DNA from: Piscinibacter gummiphilus | GTDB taxonomy: Bacteria > Pseudomonadota > Gammaproteobacteria > Burkholderiales > Burkholderiaceae_C | Length of the DNA stretch: 64,000 nt | Assembly: GCF_032681285.1 (NCBI RefSeq) | Contig: NZ_CP136336.1 | Span: 5,133,001-5,197,000, forward strand | Direction: 5' to 3' | In this document: one piece after another, positions 1 to 8,548 of the stretch | Position numbering within the stretch: position 1 is the stretch's first letter | How the letters are laid out: each line of letters opens with the position of its first letter | The notes under the pieces: generated by a model | Databases searched by the model: none | Told to the model about the DNA's origin: nothing | What the model saw: only the letters and a program-made list of their open reading frames with translations | Program-made: the position numbers and the translations under genes

Positions 1-206
1 GGCGGCGGCGCGTCCATCACGATGAAGGAGCGGCCTGCGCCATCGACGCGGAAATAGCGCCGGAAGCTCGCATCGGCACTCGCGGCGCGCAGGCTCTGCG
101 GGTCGAAGCCGTGGCGCTGGGCGGCGGTCGCGAGCCAGCGGTCGAAGCGCTCGCGGCGGTCGTCGTCGGGCCACGCGATGGCGGCGGTAGTGGAGGTGGT
201 GACCAT
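1..206 (-). CDS. amgK: N-acetylmuramate/N-acetylglucosamine kinase AmgK, N-terminal part
   Basis: This minus-strand gene runs off the left edge; only about 68 N-terminal residues are visible from the ATG at 206-204. The frame contains ADASFRRYFRV followed by SFIVMDAPP, the typical start of the aminoglycoside-phosphotransferase-fold sugar kinases of the AmgK type. AmgK phosphorylates the anomeric carbon of MurNAc and GlcNAc in the cell-wall recycling route that works with MurU. In many beta- and gammaproteobacteria amgK-murU lies divergent from lptD-surA, which is the arrangement here. The catalytic loop is outside the window, so activity cannot be judged. Identity rests on the N-terminal motif plus neighbourhood. 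Confidence 0.8.
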   Translation of the reverse strand, partial: MVTTSTTAAIAWPDDDRRERFDRWLATAAQRHGFDPQSLRAASADASFRRYFRVDGAGRSFIVMDAPP

Positions 207-377
207 AGGGGGAAGCAGGCGGCGGGCTAGGGGAATTGAGGGCTGGATGCCTTCATCCCTCGTCGATAATCGATTCTACAAATCGACCCTTGCGGGTGGC
301 CTCGATGCCGCCAGGGGCAGGCCGCAGCGCTTGACCCGCCCCCACGCACGATCTCCTCGCTCTCCTCGCCTCGTCCA

Positions 378-2693
378 TTGCACCACCTCCCTCGACATCG
401 CCACCACGCCATCGCCGCTGCGGCCTGCCTGGCTGTCGGTGCCTGGCCTTCGGCATGGGCCCAGACCGCGCCCGCTGCGGCGGAGAAGGCGCCGGTCATC
501 GTCGAAGCCCAGGAGGTTCGTGCGCGGCCCGACCTCGACGCCGTGGCCGAAGGCGATGCCAAGCTGCGCCAGGGCCCGCTCGAGATCCGCGCCGACCGGC
601 TCAGCTACGACCAGGCCACCGACACCGCCCGCGCCTTCGGCAACGTGCGCATCTCGCGCGACGGCAACGTCTACAGCGGGCCCGAGTTGCAACTGAAGCT
701 GGGCACCTACGAGGGGTATTTCGTCAACCCCACCTATTTCTTCTCGCGCACGCAGGCCGGGGGCAGCGCCTCGCGCCTGGACTTCATGGGCAAGGATGTG
801 GCGCTGGCCACCGATGGCAACTACACCAGCTGCCCACGCGACGGCAGCGGCGAGCCGGCCTGGCTGCTGCAGACACGCCGCGTGCGCATGGACCTGGCCA
901 ACAACGAAGGCATTGCCGAAGGCGCGGTGCTGCGCTTCTACGGCGTGCCCATCCTGGCTGCCCCGGTGCTGAGCTTCCCGCTCACCGACGCGCGCAAGTC
1001 GGGCTGGTTGCCGCCCACCACCAGCGTCGACAACAAGAGCGGCTTGCAGCTCTCGGTGCCCTACTACTGGAACATCGCACCCAACCGCGACGCCACGCTC
1101 ACGCCGACGGTGTTTGCCAAACGCGGCGTCGCGCTCGGCACCCAGTTCCGCTACCTGGAGCGAAGCGACGAAGGGTCCCTGACCTTCTTCACGCTGCCCA
1201 ACGACCGCCTGACCGGCCACAGCCGCGACTCGCTCGGCTACCTGCACGAGGGCAACTTCCTCGGCAACGGCTTCTACAAGGCTGACGTGACCCGCGTCTC
1301 CGACAACGAGTACTGGAAGGACTTCCCCGGCGACTACCCGAGCCTGCTGCCGCGGCTGCTGACGGGGGATGCGCAGGTGCAGGCGCCGGTGTTCGGAAAC
1401 TGGAAGACCTACGCGCGGGTGTTGCGCTGGCAGATCCTGCAGGACAAGGTCAACCCCATCGAAGCGCCGTACGACCGCTATCCGCAGGTGGGGCTGCGCG
1501 GCACGCAACGGCTGCCGGGCGGTTTCGAGTTCGGCATGGAAACGGAATTCAACCGCTTCACGAACCCGAATGACATCACATCGGACGATCGCATCAAGAC
1601 CGACCGCATTCCCGGCGACCGCTGGCACACGGTGGGCTCGCTGAGCTTGCCGCTGGTCACGCCAAGCTGGTCGTTGGTGCCCAAGTTCTCGTTCAACGCC
1701 GCGTCCTACCACCTCGACAAGCCGCTCACCCAAGGTGAGTTCAACGGACGGCGGCAGTTCAGCCGCACCATCCCGACCTTCAGCCTCGACAGCGCCTGGG
1801 TGCTCGAGCGCGATGCCACCTGGTTCGGGCGCGACATGCACCAGACCCTGGAGCCCCGCCTCTACTACGTGAAGACACCGTACCGCGACCAGAAAGGCCT
1901 GCCCAAGTTCGATACCGCCGCGCGCGACTTCAATTTCGATTCGATCTACAGCGACAACGGGTTCTCGGGCGTCGACCGCGTGTCCGACTACCACCAGGTG
2001 ACCGCCGGCGTGACCACCCGCATGCTCGATGCGCAGACCGGCGCCGAAGCGCTTCGGGTCGGCATCGCACAGCGCTTCCTGCTCTCGGACCAGCGGGTCA
2101 CGACCGATCTCGATGAAACGAAGGTCAACACGCAGAGCGTCTCCGACCTGCTGCTGATGGGCTCGACCAGCTTCTGGCCGCAGTGGACCCTTGACGCCGG
2201 CGTGCAGTACAGCCCCGAGTTTTCGCGCACCACACGCTCGCTGTTGAGCGCACGCTACTCGCCCGGGCCCTATCGCACGCTCTACACCGCCTACCGCTTC
2301 AAGCGCGATGAAAGTGAACAGGCTGAACTCGGCTGGCAGTGGCCAGTCTATGGTCAGGTCCGATCCGGCAAGCGCAGCACGGAGGGCCAGCAGCAGTGCT
2401 CTGGCGCCTGGTACAGCGTGGGCCGCGTCAACTACAGCCTGCGCGAGCGCCGTGTGACCGACTCGGTGCTCGGCTTCGAATACGACGCCGGCTGCTGGAT
2501 CGGGCGCGTGGTGGCCAAGCGGGTATCCACCAGCCGCCAGGATGCGACGACACAACTCGGCTTCGAAATCGAGTTCGTCGGCCTGTCGCGCCTGGGCACC
2601 AACCCGCTGAAGGTCTTGAAGGACAATATCCCCGGCTACCGCCTGCTGCGCGACGACGCGCCCACCGAGGCCTCCTCGCCGACCGCACCCTGA
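378..2693 (+). CDS. lptD: LPS-assembly outer-membrane protein LptD
   Basis: LptD is the outer-membrane beta-barrel that, with LptE, inserts lipopolysaccharide into the outer leaflet. The 771-residue protein has an alanine-rich signal peptide ending near AWAQ, an LptA-like (OstA) periplasmic domain at roughly residues 45-150, and a long aromatic-rich C-terminal barrel. Cysteines occur at 152, 674 and 706, agreeing with the disulfide pattern of the family in position if not in number. The only usable start in the open frame is TTG at 378; no purine-rich ribosome-binding site is visible before it. surA follows after 7 bases, the classic lptD-surA-rsmA operon. The partner lptE lies at 15.4-15.9 kb. 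Confidence 0.95.
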   Translation: MHHLPRHRHHAIAAAACLAVGAWPSAWAQTAPAAAEKAPVIVEAQEVRARPDLDAVAEGDAKLRQGPLEIRADRLSYDQATDTARAFGNVRISRDGNVYSGPELQLKLGTYEGYFVNPTYFFSRTQAGGSASRLDFMGKDVALATDGNYTSCPRDGSGEPAWLLQTRRVRMDLANNEGIAEGAVLRFYGVPILAAPVLSFPLTDARKSGWLPPTTSVDNKSGLQLSVPYYWNIAPNRDATLTPTVFAKRGVALGTQFRYLERSDEGSLTFFTLPNDRLTGHSRDSLGYLHEGNFLGNGFYKADVTRVSDNEYWKDFPGDYPSLLPRLLTGDAQVQAPVFGNWKTYARVLRWQILQDKVNPIEAPYDRYPQVGLRGTQRLPGGFEFGMETEFNRFTNPNDITSDDRIKTDRIPGDRWHTVGSLSLPLVTPSWSLVPKFSFNAASYHLDKPLTQGEFNGRRQFSRTIPTFSLDSAWVLERDATWFGRDMHQTLEPRLYYVKTPYRDQKGLPKFDTAARDFNFDSIYSDNGFSGVDRVSDYHQVTAGVTTRMLDAQTGAEALRVGIAQRFLLSDQRVTTDLDETKVNTQSVSDLLLMGSTSFWPQWTLDAGVQYSPEFSRTTRSLLSARYSPGPYRTLYTAYRFKRDESEQAELGWQWPVYGQVRSGKRSTEGQQQCSGAWYSVGRVNYSLRERRVTDSVLGFEYDAGCWIGRVVAKRVSTSRQDATTQLGFEIEFVGLSRLGTNPLKVLKDNIPGYRLLRDDAPTEASSPTAP

Positions 2694-2700
2694 ATCCCCC

Positions 2701-4014
2701 ATGACCACGATCCGCCACTGGCCCTTCATCGCCCTGCTGTCGCTCACGCTCGCAGCCGGGATGCCCGCCCACGCCCAGCGCAGCGCCCCGCGCACGGCCG
2801 ACTACATCGTCGCCATCGTCAACCAGGAGCTGGTCACCGCCGCCGAGCTGCAGCAACGCCTCGCGCAGGTGCGCGAGAACGCGCGCCGCAGCAACACCCC
2901 GCTGCCGCCGGATGACGAGCTGAAGCAGGAAGTGTTGAACGCGCTGATCGACGAGCGGGTGATCATCACGAATGCCCGCGACAGCGGCATGCGCCTCGAC
3001 GACGCCGAGGTCGAGCGTGCGATGACCAACGTGGCCGCGCAGAACCAGCTCACCCCGCAACAGCTGCGCGAGCGTCTGCGCCGTGAGGGCATCGACTACG
3101 CACGCTTTCGCAAGAACATCCGCGACCAGCTGCTGGTCGAGCGCACGCGCGAGCGCGAGGTGCAGCAGCGCATCCGCATCAGTGACTCCGACATTGACGC
3201 CTGGCTCGACAAGCAACGCGCCGCGGCCGGCAGCTCGACCGAATACAACCTGGCGCAGGTGCTGGTGGTCGTGCCCGAGAACGCGCCTGCCAAGGTGGTC
3301 GAAGAGCGCCGCGCGCGCGCCGAAGCCGCGCTCGAGCGTCTGCGCAAGGGGGAAGCCTTCGATGCGGTGGCTCGCGAGATCTCGGAAGACACCAACCGCG
3401 CAAAAGGCGGCGAGATCGGCCCACGCCCGGCGAGCCAGCTGCCCGACATCTTCGTTGACGCGGTGCGCACGCTGAAGGCGGGCGAGTTCACGCCCACGCT
3501 GCTGCGCAGCTCGGCAGGCTTCCATGTGCTCAAGGTGCTGTCGCGCACCGAAACTGGCGCCTTCACCGTCACGCAGACGCGCGCGCGCCACGTGCTGCTG
3601 CGGCCCTCGGCCCAGCTGAGCCAGGAAGCCGCCATTCGCCGCCTGCAAGAGTTCAAGCGACAGATCGCGGCCGGCACGCGCACGTTTGAGCAGATCGCAC
3701 GCGACAACTCCGAAGACGGCAGTGCGGCCCAGGGCGGCGACCTCGGCTGGGTCTCGCCCGGCAACTTTGTGCCCGAGTTCGAAGAGGCGATGAACGCGCT
3801 GCCGATCAGTGGGCTGTCCGACCCGGTGATCTCGCGCTTCGGCGTGCACCTGATCCAGGTGATGGAGCGCCGCAAGGTCACGCTCGATGCGAAGCAGCAG
3901 CGGGAACAAGCCCGCAGTGCGCTGCGCGAGCAGAAGTTCGAGGAAGCCTACACAGAGTGGGTGCGCGACCTGCGTGCGCGGGCGTATGTCGAGCTGCGCG
4001 AGCCGCCGCAATAA
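2701..4014 (+). CDS. surA: periplasmic chaperone/peptidyl-prolyl isomerase SurA
   Basis: SurA escorts unfolded outer-membrane proteins, LptD among them, across the periplasm to the BAM complex. The 437-residue product has a signal peptide ending around PAHAQ, a SurA N-terminal chaperone domain (about 35-165), and two parvulin-type PpiC domains at about 178-277 and 293-392. The second carries the well-kept RARHVLLRP and GGDLGWVSPG segments. Length matches the family. The gene starts 7 bases after the lptD stop and is followed by rsmA after 15 bases, so the three are probably one transcript. Confidence 0.96.
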   Translation: MTTIRHWPFIALLSLTLAAGMPAHAQRSAPRTADYIVAIVNQELVTAAELQQRLAQVRENARRSNTPLPPDDELKQEVLNALIDERVIITNARDSGMRLDDAEVERAMTNVAAQNQLTPQQLRERLRREGIDYARFRKNIRDQLLVERTREREVQQRIRISDSDIDAWLDKQRAAAGSSTEYNLAQVLVVVPENAPAKVVEERRARAEAALERLRKGEAFDAVAREISEDTNRAKGGEIGPRPASQLPDIFVDAVRTLKAGEFTPTLLRSSAGFHVLKVLSRTETGAFTVTQTRARHVLLRPSAQLSQEAAIRRLQEFKRQIAAGTRTFEQIARDNSEDGSAAQGGDLGWVSPGNFVPEFEEAMNALPISGLSDPVISRFGVHLIQVMERRKVTLDAKQQREQARSALREQKFEEAYTEWVRDLRARAYVELREPPQ

Positions 4015-4029
4015 CCGGCACGAGCGCGT

Positions 4030-4794
4030 TTGAAGCACATCCCCCGCAAGAGATTCGGCCAGCATTTTCTTGCCGATCTGTCGGTGATCGACAGCATCGT
4101 CGATGCCATCGACCCGCAGCCTGGCGAAGCCTTGGTGGAGATCGGGCCCGGCCTCGGCGCGATGACCGACCCGCTGGTCGCGCGCAGCAAGCACCTGACC
4201 GTCGTCGAACTGGACCGTGACCTCGCGGCCCGGCTGCGCAAGCGTGCGGAGCTCACCGTGGTCGAGTCCGATGTGCTGAAGGTCGACTTCACGGCGTTGG
4301 CCCAGCAGGCTGGTCAGAAACTGCGTGTCGTCGGCAATCTGCCCTACAACATCTCCACACCCATCCTCTTCCACCTGCTCGAATCGGTGGAGCACGTGCT
4401 CGACCAGCACTTCATGCTGCAGAAGGAAGTGGTCGACCGCATGGCGGCCGCGCCAGGCAGCAAGGACTTCGGCCGCCTGTCGGTGATGCTGCAATGGCGC
4501 TACGCCATCGAATCGGTGCTCGATGTGCCGCCCGAAGCCTTCGACCCGCCCCCGCGCGTGGATTCGGCGGTGGTGCGCATGGTGCCCTTGCCGAGCCCTG
4601 ACGGACTGGACGCCGCCCTGCTGGGTGAACTGGTGACCGTGGCCTTCTCGCAGCGCCGCAAGCTGCTGCGCCACACCCTCGGGCGCTGGCTCACGGAGCG
4701 TGGCTTTGGGGGCTACTTCGACACGCAGCGTCGGGCCGAGGAAGTCCCGGTGGCGGAGTACCTGGCCCTCGCACACGCCCTGAGCCGCAAATGA
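4030..4794 (+). CDS. rsmA: 16S rRNA (adenine1518/1519-N6) dimethyltransferase RsmA/KsgA
   Basis: RsmA dimethylates two adjacent adenines in the 3' hairpin of 16S rRNA during small-subunit assembly. The 254-residue protein shows the start FGQHFLAD, the SAM-binding loop IGPGLGAMT and the catalytic NLPYN motif at about residue 104. Translation is taken to start at the TTG at 4030, which places the conserved KRFGQHF segment at the usual distance from the N terminus. It is the last gene of the lptD-surA-rsmA operon, and a strong hairpin begins at the base after its stop codon. Confidence 0.95.
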   Translation: MKHIPRKRFGQHFLADLSVIDSIVDAIDPQPGEALVEIGPGLGAMTDPLVARSKHLTVVELDRDLAARLRKRAELTVVESDVLKVDFTALAQQAGQKLRVVGNLPYNISTPILFHLLESVEHVLDQHFMLQKEVVDRMAAAPGSKDFGRLSVMLQWRYAIESVLDVPPEAFDPPPRVDSAVVRMVPLPSPDGLDAALLGELVTVAFSQRRKLLRHTLGRWLTERGFGGYFDTQRRAEEVPVAEYLALAHALSRK

Positions 4795-4818
4795 AAAGAG
4801 CGGCCGAAGCCGCTCTTT
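4795..4818 (+). terminator. intrinsic terminator after rsmA
   Basis: A perfect 10-bp stem (AAAGAGCGGC at 4795-4804, GCCGCTCTTT at 4809-4818) with a CGAA tetraloop starts immediately after the rsmA stop. The 3' arm ends in TTT, as expected for rho-independent termination of the lptD-surA-rsmA transcript. Confidence 0.85.
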
Positions 4819-4982
4819 CGTGGAACACGCTGCGCTTGTCAGCTCACGCGGCCGTCAGCCACATCGAGGTGTCGAAGGCGCTGCTCATCATCGGCATGTT
4901 CATGCCGAAGCTGGCGTTCGCGGCGTTCTTGGCTGCCACCTTGGTGGGCTTTTCTGCTGCAGTGCTCGGGGCCGTTTCATTC

Positions 4983-5017
4983 GCCCGCTCCCATGACCCT
5001 TGTTCTTGGGAGCGGGC
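4983..5017. repeat. 11-bp inverted repeat at the barstar 3' end
   Basis: GCCCGCTCCCA (4983-4993) and TGGGAGCGGGC (5007-5017) form a perfect 11-bp stem with a 13-base loop, abutting the stop codon of the minus-strand barstar-like gene. It would fold strongly in that transcript and could end it or protect its 3' end. There is no uridine run on either side, so rho-independent termination is not certain. Confidence 0.6.
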
Positions 5018-5412
5018 TACTGAAAAGAATAGAAGCACCTGAACGGTATCTTCCGCTCGGCCCAGAAATCGGCCGCGTCGCGGAAGACATCGAGCAACTG
5101 CTCGCGCGCCTCGCGGTCGAATCGCGGGTTGTCGGGCAACTGCTCGAGCACCACCACGAAGCCCGGTTGCGCACCCGACTTGTGGACGAGGTCCGTCATG
5201 CAGTCGTAGAGGGCGTCGAGGTTCTTGCCGAAATGCGCCGGGAAGAGGAACGACTCGGCAATGGCTTCCATGACGTCCTGCTTGGTCTGGGCCGAAGTCA
5301 GGTTGGCGTAGAGGAAATGCTGGCCCGCGCCTTGTGCGGCGTCCTGCAGTTCATCCACGCGGTAGGCGCGTATCGACTGGACAATGTTTGGACGGACTGT
5401 CTGCAACAGCAT
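5017..5412 (-). CDS. barstar-family ribonuclease inhibitor
   Basis: Barstar proteins bind and block barnase-type ribonucleases inside the producing cell. The product (131 residues) has the barstar-like core: a helix-strand opening, the FPAHFGKNLDALYDCMTDL segment that corresponds to the inhibitor's FP.YYG.NLDAL.D.L region, and a hydrophobic strand before the C-terminal helix. The ATG at 5412 is preferred over the GTG at 5418 because AGGAGG lies 9 bases before the ATG but only 3 before the GTG. It lies 43 bases downstream of a barnase-like gene on the same strand, the partner expected from the family. Binding specificity is inferred, not shown. Confidence 0.85.
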   Translation of the reverse strand: MLLQTVRPNIVQSIRAYRVDELQDAAQGAGQHFLYANLTSAQTKQDVMEAIAESFLFPAHFGKNLDALYDCMTDLVHKSGAQPGFVVVLEQLPDNPRFDREAREQLLDVFRDAADFWAERKIPFRCFYSFQ

Positions 5413-5455
5413 GGTCACGTTCCTCCTTTGGGTTCAAAACAAAAACCTGTGACGC

Positions 5456-5881
5456 TCACTTCACGATGCGACGAAAGCTCGCGTAGTGGTCGTCCGTGTA
5501 AAAGCAGGCATCGGGAGCGGTGGGCTGATGGCCCCCACACACAATGCGGCGCGCGCCACGGTCGCGCGACCCGGGTGTCTTGACGGTGTATTCGCGGTAG
5601 TAGCCGCGAGCCTGGACCGGCAGCAGTCGCTCGCGATTGCCGAAGCGACTGCCGTCTTTTTCATATGGGAAGGGTCCGCCGACGCGGATGAGGCGCTCGG
5701 TCTCCTGGGCTTCGTTTGGCAAGCTGGCCAGCGGAACCGTCTGGATCAGTGCTGCGGGCGGCTTGCCGACGGCGCCATTGCCAAACACTGCGGCACTTGC
5801 CAGAACCACCATCGCCAGAAAGTTGGCAAGTGCCGACTTTCGAAGGGACGGCCACCCAAGCTGCCGACCAAAGAGAACCAC
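5456..5881 (-). CDS. barnase-type (N1/T1 family) secreted guanyl ribonuclease
   Basis: Microbial ribonucleases of the barnase/RNase Sa family cleave single-stranded RNA after guanine. The 141-residue product has a hydrophobic export segment at about residues 15-38. The catalytic domain carries FGNRERLLP and, in order, the expected catalytic residues Glu97 (in YYREYTV), Arg111/Arg112 and His132 (in TDDHYASF, matching barnase TTDHYQTF). Cys115 and Cys126 could form a disulfide after export. The start is GTG at 5881 with AGGGA 6 bases upstream. A barstar-like inhibitor gene follows immediately. Whether it serves in nutrition, competition or RNA turnover cannot be told from the sequence. Confidence 0.88.
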   Translation of the reverse strand: MVLFGRQLGWPSLRKSALANFLAMVVLASAAVFGNGAVGKPPAALIQTVPLASLPNEAQETERLIRVGGPFPYEKDGSRFGNRERLLPVQARGYYREYTVKTPGSRDRGARRIVCGGHQPTAPDACFYTDDHYASFRRIVK

Positions 5882-5908
5882 GGGTTATCCCTGAAATATG
5901 AAACCAAG

Positions 5909-5937
5909 ATGGTACCGAATCAGGGCGAAAAGCTCAA
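5909..5937 (-). promoter_or_regulatory. sigma-70-like promoter of the ribonuclease-inhibitor pair
   Basis: On the minus strand TTGAGC (5937-5932) and TACCAT (5914-5909) are separated by exactly 17 bases. The expected transcription start falls about 20 bases before the GTG at 5881, leaving room for the AGGGA ribosome-binding site. Spacing and matches are good but no expression data support it. Confidence 0.55.
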
Positions 5938-5942
5938 GCCGC

Positions 5943-5959
5943 TGCCTCAATTTGAGGCA
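5943..5959. promoter_or_regulatory. 17-bp palindrome upstream of the ribonuclease promoter
   Basis: TGCCTCAA-T-TTGAGGCA is a perfect 8-bp inverted repeat around one central base. It ends 5 bases upstream of the predicted -35 box of the ribonuclease gene. Size, symmetry and position suit a dimeric regulator's operator; the regulator is unknown. Confidence 0.5.
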
Positions 5960-6111
5960 ATAGCATAGCTTTGTATGCAAGCACGAACTTTCTTCTCGCG
6001 CGTTGAGCTGCCAGTCTCCAACGGCGAGCTGACACTGTTCAGCTGCCGTTTTCCCGGAGATGACGCCCCCGTCACATTGACCGGCCGCCCGGCACGGCCT
6101 TGCAGGCACTT

Positions 6112-8406
6112 TCAGCGCAGGCTGTTGGCGTCGGCGACGGTCAGCGCCGTCATGTTGACGATACGCCGCACGGTGGCGGAAGGCGTGAGGATGTGCACCG
6201 GCTTGGCCGCGCCCAGCAACACCGGGCCGATCGCGATGCCGCCACCGGCCGCCGTCTTGAGGAGGTTGTAGGCGATGTTGGCCGCATCGATGTTGGGCAG
6301 CACCAGGAGGTTGGCCTCGCCGGTCAGCGTGGAGTCGGGCATCAGCTGCTGGCGGTAGGCGGCATCGAGCGCGGCATCGCCGTGCATCTCGCCGTCGACT
6401 TCCAGCCAGGGCGCTTCCTCGCGGATCAACGCCAGCGCCTCGCGCATCTTGATCGCCGAGGGCTGGTTGCTCGAGCCGAAATTGCTGTGCGACAGCAGCG
6501 CCGCCTTGGGCAGCAGGCCGAAGCGCTTCATCTCCTCGGCCGCCATGATGGTGATCTCGGCCAACTGCTCAGCCGTCGGGTCGTAGTTGACGTGGGTGTC
6601 GACCAGCATCACCTGCCGGTTGGGCAGGATCAGCCCGTTCATGCACGCATACGTCTTCGCGCCCTTGCGCAGGCCGATCACCTGGTTGATGTAGTGCAGG
6701 TGCAAAGCGGTGGTGGCCCAGGTGCCGCAGAGCAGGCCGTCGACCTCGCCCTTGTGCAGCAGCATGGAGCCGATCAGCGTCAGGCGGCGCCGCATCTCGA
6801 TCTTGGCGTACTGCTGCGTCACACCCTTGCGAGCGTTCATGCGGTAGTAGGTCTGCCAGTAGTCGCGGTAGCGGTCGTCCTGCTCGACGTTGACGACGTC
6901 GTAGTCGCGCCCCGCCTGCAGGCGGAGGCCGAACTTCTCGCAGCGCTGGGCGATGATGGCCGGCCGGCCGATCAGCGTGGGGCGCGCGAGGTTCTCGTCG
7001 ACCACCACCTGCACCGCGCGCAGGATGCGCTCTTCCTCACCCTCGGCATAGGCCACGCGCTTGTGCTTGGAGGCCTTGGCGATGGTGAAGATCGGCTTCA
7101 TCGTCGTGCCCGAGGCGTAGACGAAGTTCTGCAGCTTGTCGCGGTAGGCGTCGAGGTCCTTGATGGGCCGTGTCGCCACGCCGGACTCGGCCGCTGCCTT
7201 CGCCACCGCGGGCGCGATTTTCATCATCAGCCGCGGGTCGAAGGGCTTGGGGATCAGGTAGTCGCTGCCAAAGCTCAGGGTCACGCCGGCATAGGCCGCC
7301 GCCACGATGTCACTCTGCTCGGCCTGTGCCAGCTCGGCAATCGCGTGCACCGCTGCGATCTCCATCTCCACCGTGATGGTGGTCGCCCCGCAGTCGAGCG
7401 CGCCGCGGAAGATGTAGGGGAAGCACAGGACGTTGTTAACCTGGTTCGGGTAGTCGGTGCGGCCGGTCGCGATGATCGCGTCGCTGCGCACTTCCTTCAC
7501 CTCTTCCGGCAGGATTTCCGGCGTCGGATTGGCGAGCGCCAGGATCACCGGCTGCTTCGCCATCTTGGCGACCATGTCCTTCTTCAGCACGCCGCCTGCC
7601 GAGAGGCCGAGGAACACGTCGGCGCCCTCCATCACCTCGGCCAGCGTGCGCAGCGTGGTCTTCTGTGCGAAGACAATCTTGTCCTCGTCCATCAGCTCCG
7701 TGCGGCCTTCATAGACCACACCGGCGAGGTCGGTGACCCAGATGTTCTCGCGCGGCAGGCCGAGCTTCACGAGCAGGCTCAGGCAGGCGAGCGCCGCCGC
7801 GCCCGCGCCCGACGACACGAGCTTGATCTCCGAGAGCTTCTTGCCCGTCACGCGCATCGCGTTCAGCACCGCCGCGCCGACCACGATGGCCGTGCCGTGC
7901 TGGTCGTCGTGGAACACGGGAATGTTCATGCGGCTGCGCAGCGCGCGCTCCACATAGAAGCAGTCGGGCGCCTTGATGTCTTCGAGGTTGATGCCGCCGA
8001 AGGTGGGCTCAAGTGCCGCGATGATGTCGATCAGCTTGTCGAGGTTCTTCTCGTTGACCTCGATGTCGAACACATCGATGCCGGCGAACTTCTTGAAGAG
8101 CACGCCCTTGCCTTCCATCACCGGCTTGGCGGCCAGCGGGCCGATGTCGCCCAGGCCCAGCACCGCGGTGCCGTTGGTGATGACCGCGACGAGGTTGCCT
8201 CGCGAGGTGTAGCGGAACGCGTTCGCCGGGTCGGCCACGATCTCTTCGCAGGCCGCCGCCACGCCGGGCGAGTAGGCGAGCGCCAGGTCGCGCTGGTTGA
8301 CCAGCTGCTTGGTCGCGGCGATGGCCACCTTGCCGGGGGTGGGGAACTCGTGGTACTCGAGTGCAGCGCGGCGCAGCTCGGCACGCTTTTCTTCTGAAGA
8401 GCTCAT
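6112..8406 (-). CDS. maeB: NADP-dependent malic enzyme with phosphotransacetylase-like domain
   Basis: This large malic enzyme decarboxylates malate to pyruvate with NADP+. The 764-residue product has the malic N-terminal domain (about 20-155, with [12 protein letters not shown]), the NAD(P)-binding domain (about 165-400, with [13 protein letters not shown]), and a C-terminal phosphate acetyltransferase-like domain (about 425-755) that in MaeB enzymes is usually regulatory. ATG at 8406 is chosen over ATG 8412 because AGAGAG lies about 6 bases before 8406 and almost touches 8412. It is transcribed away from a DctS/DctR-like system, which fits C4-dicarboxylate metabolism. Confidence 0.95.
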   Translation of the reverse strand: MSSSEEKRAELRRAALEYHEFPTPGKVAIAATKQLVNQRDLALAYSPGVAAACEEIVADPANAFRYTSRGNLVAVITNGTAVLGLGDIGPLAAKPVMEGKGVLFKKFAGIDVFDIEVNEKNLDKLIDIIAALEPTFGGINLEDIKAPDCFYVERALRSRMNIPVFHDDQHGTAIVVGAAVLNAMRVTGKKLSEIKLVSSGAGAAALACLSLLVKLGLPRENIWVTDLAGVVYEGRTELMDEDKIVFAQKTTLRTLAEVMEGADVFLGLSAGGVLKKDMVAKMAKQPVILALANPTPEILPEEVKEVRSDAIIATGRTDYPNQVNNVLCFPYIFRGALDCGATTITVEMEIAAVHAIAELAQAEQSDIVAAAYAGVTLSFGSDYLIPKPFDPRLMMKIAPAVAKAAAESGVATRPIKDLDAYRDKLQNFVYASGTTMKPIFTIAKASKHKRVAYAEGEEERILRAVQVVVDENLARPTLIGRPAIIAQRCEKFGLRLQAGRDYDVVNVEQDDRYRDYWQTYYRMNARKGVTQQYAKIEMRRRLTLIGSMLLHKGEVDGLLCGTWATTALHLHYINQVIGLRKGAKTYACMNGLILPNRQVMLVDTHVNYDPTAEQLAEITIMAAEEMKRFGLLPKAALLSHSNFGSSNQPSAIKMREALALIREEAPWLEVDGEMHGDAALDAAYRQQLMPDSTLTGEANLLVLPNIDAANIAYNLLKTAAGGGIAIGPVLLGAAKPVHILTPSATVRRIVNMTALTVADANSLR

Positions 8407-8548
8407 GGCCATCTCTCTGTTTGCAGTCGCGTGCGCCAGGGGGGCGCGAACGGTGGGCAGCGATTGTAGGAGCGCCCCGTGCGGCGTCGTGCGCGTAATT
8501 GCGTATCGCCGCGGCAGCGCCGTCCGCAATACTGCGGCCGTTGCAGCC

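Noticed and set aside
276..2795. 839-codon open frame on the minus strand opposite lptD
   Set aside because: It is an antisense shadow: LptD on the plus strand has a signal peptide, domains and operon context, while the opposite frame has low-complexity His/Arg/Val-rich sequence typical of high-GC antisense.
4791..5042. 83-codon plus-strand frame starting on the rsmA stop
   Set aside because: Its first codons are the terminator hairpin of the rsmA operon, and it overlaps the convergent barstar end; retained only as an open question about the segment.
5413..5418. GTG at 5418 as the barstar start
   Set aside because: AGGAGG would be only 3 bases away; the ATG at 5412 has a 9-base spacing.
6100..8397. 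765-codon open frame on the plus strand opposite maeB
   Set aside because: Antisense shadow of the malic enzyme gene; no recognisable protein features.
8460..8548. TTGCGTAT and CGCAATAC near-inverted motifs between maeB and the sensor kinase
   Set aside because: The match is short and imperfect with a long spacer, and no consensus known to me fits; not enough to call an operator.
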